Below are positions 32,606 through 32,747 of a DNA stretch of 32,747 nucleotides, in pieces. The DNA is from DATGLW01 sp035293965. GTDB lineage: Bacteria; Actinomycetota; Acidimicrobiia; Acidimicrobiales; RAAP-2. Within the stretch, counting starts at the first letter, position 1; every line of letters starts with the position of its first letter. The stretch lies in the NCBI GenBank assembly GCA_035293965.1, contig DATGLW010000129.1, forward strand, positions 1-32,747. Reading direction: 5' to 3'. Under the pieces are notes generated by a model. The model saw nothing but the letters and a program-made list of their open reading frames with translations. It searched no databases and was not told where the DNA came from. Made by a program: the position numbers and the translations under genes.

Positions 32606-32747
32606 TGGCTCCCCTGCTGCCACCTGCGGTGGCCCGGTCCGTCGCCGCGGTCGTCGCGGGGCTGCGGGTGGCCCTCGGGCTCGCCGCGCTCGCCGCGCCG
32701 GACCTCGTTGCCCGGCCGTGGATCGGTGGGCACGGCACCGGGCCTGG
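32605..32747 (+). CDS. Start of a hydrophobic (membrane) protein, cut by the window end
   Basis: From GTG 32605 the frame reads VAPLLPPAVARSVAAVVAGLRVALGLAALAAPDLVARPWIGG and stays open to the end. The AVVAGLRVALGLAALAAPDLVARPW segment looks like a first membrane helix followed by the LVARxWxG motif seen in small DUF-type membrane proteins, which I do not name further. An ATG at 32598 gives an Arg/Gly-rich shadow frame instead. There is no ribosome site, and a -10-like TAGAAA just upstream fits a leaderless start. Only 47 codons are visible. Confidence 0.5.
   Translation, partial: MAPLLPPAVARSVAAVVAGLRVALGLAALAAPDLVARPWIGGHGTGP

Overview
The window is very GC-rich DNA with dense genes, many GTG starts and GTGA start/stop overlaps. 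It carries a furA-katG pair, two LLM-class (probable F420-dependent) oxidoreductases, a deazaflavin-type (Ddn-like) nitroreductase, APH-fold kinases and many short-chain dehydrogenases. This combination points to an Actinomycetota chromosome, perhaps a soil or sediment lineage such as Acidimicrobiia or a relative of the mycobacteria. That placement is inferred from gene content, not from a marker gene. No tRNA, rRNA, CRISPR array or phage module was seen.

Layout. 1-1345: the end of an IS3-family element has cut the 5' part off an ArsR-AHSA1 gene, and the second AHSA1 gene behind it is frameshifted by a 5-bp tandem duplication, so this locus is decaying. 1389-4191: furA-katG peroxide-defence operon with a palindromic promoter. 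4340-6997: small ORF, carboxymuconolactone-decarboxylase-like protein, LLM oxidoreductase and SDR, all on +. 7121-10935: tetR, double-hotdog and SRPBCC genes on the - strand, divergent from a DHA2 drug exporter across a shared operator-like region. 11276-17032: a + strand series of LLM oxidoreductase, FMN reductase, amidohydrolase, cupin, Ddn-like reductase and APH-like kinase. 17157-22860: an orphan branched-chain-amino-acid-type binding protein divergent from a cytochrome P450, then a - strand set of ACAD10/LvaA-like kinase, SDR and crotonase. 23017-27345: nitroreductase, methyltransferase, and a CHASE-GGDEF-EAL c-di-GMP enzyme. 27388-32747: aldo/keto reductase, then a - strand set of MaoC-like protein, 3-hydroxyisobutyrate-dehydrogenase-like protein, quinone oxidoreductase and D-2-hydroxyacid dehydrogenase, and the start of a membrane protein.

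Functionally this looks like an accessory catabolic and detoxification region for acyl-CoA, terpenoid-like or aromatic substrates, using F420, flavin and NAD(P) redox enzymes. The most unusual signal is that several enzymes keep the family fold motifs but have lost canonical catalytic residues. The crotonase lacks both hydratase glutamates, the MaoC-like protein has Ser where the catalytic His is expected, the P450 has Gly in place of the I-helix acid, two SDRs have aberrant NNAG or glycine motifs, and the cupin lacks part of its metal-binding set. Also notable are three tandem repeats (33-bp hairpin repeats, a 15-bp coding minisatellite, a 13/14-bp intergenic minisatellite) and several candidate leaderless GTG starts.
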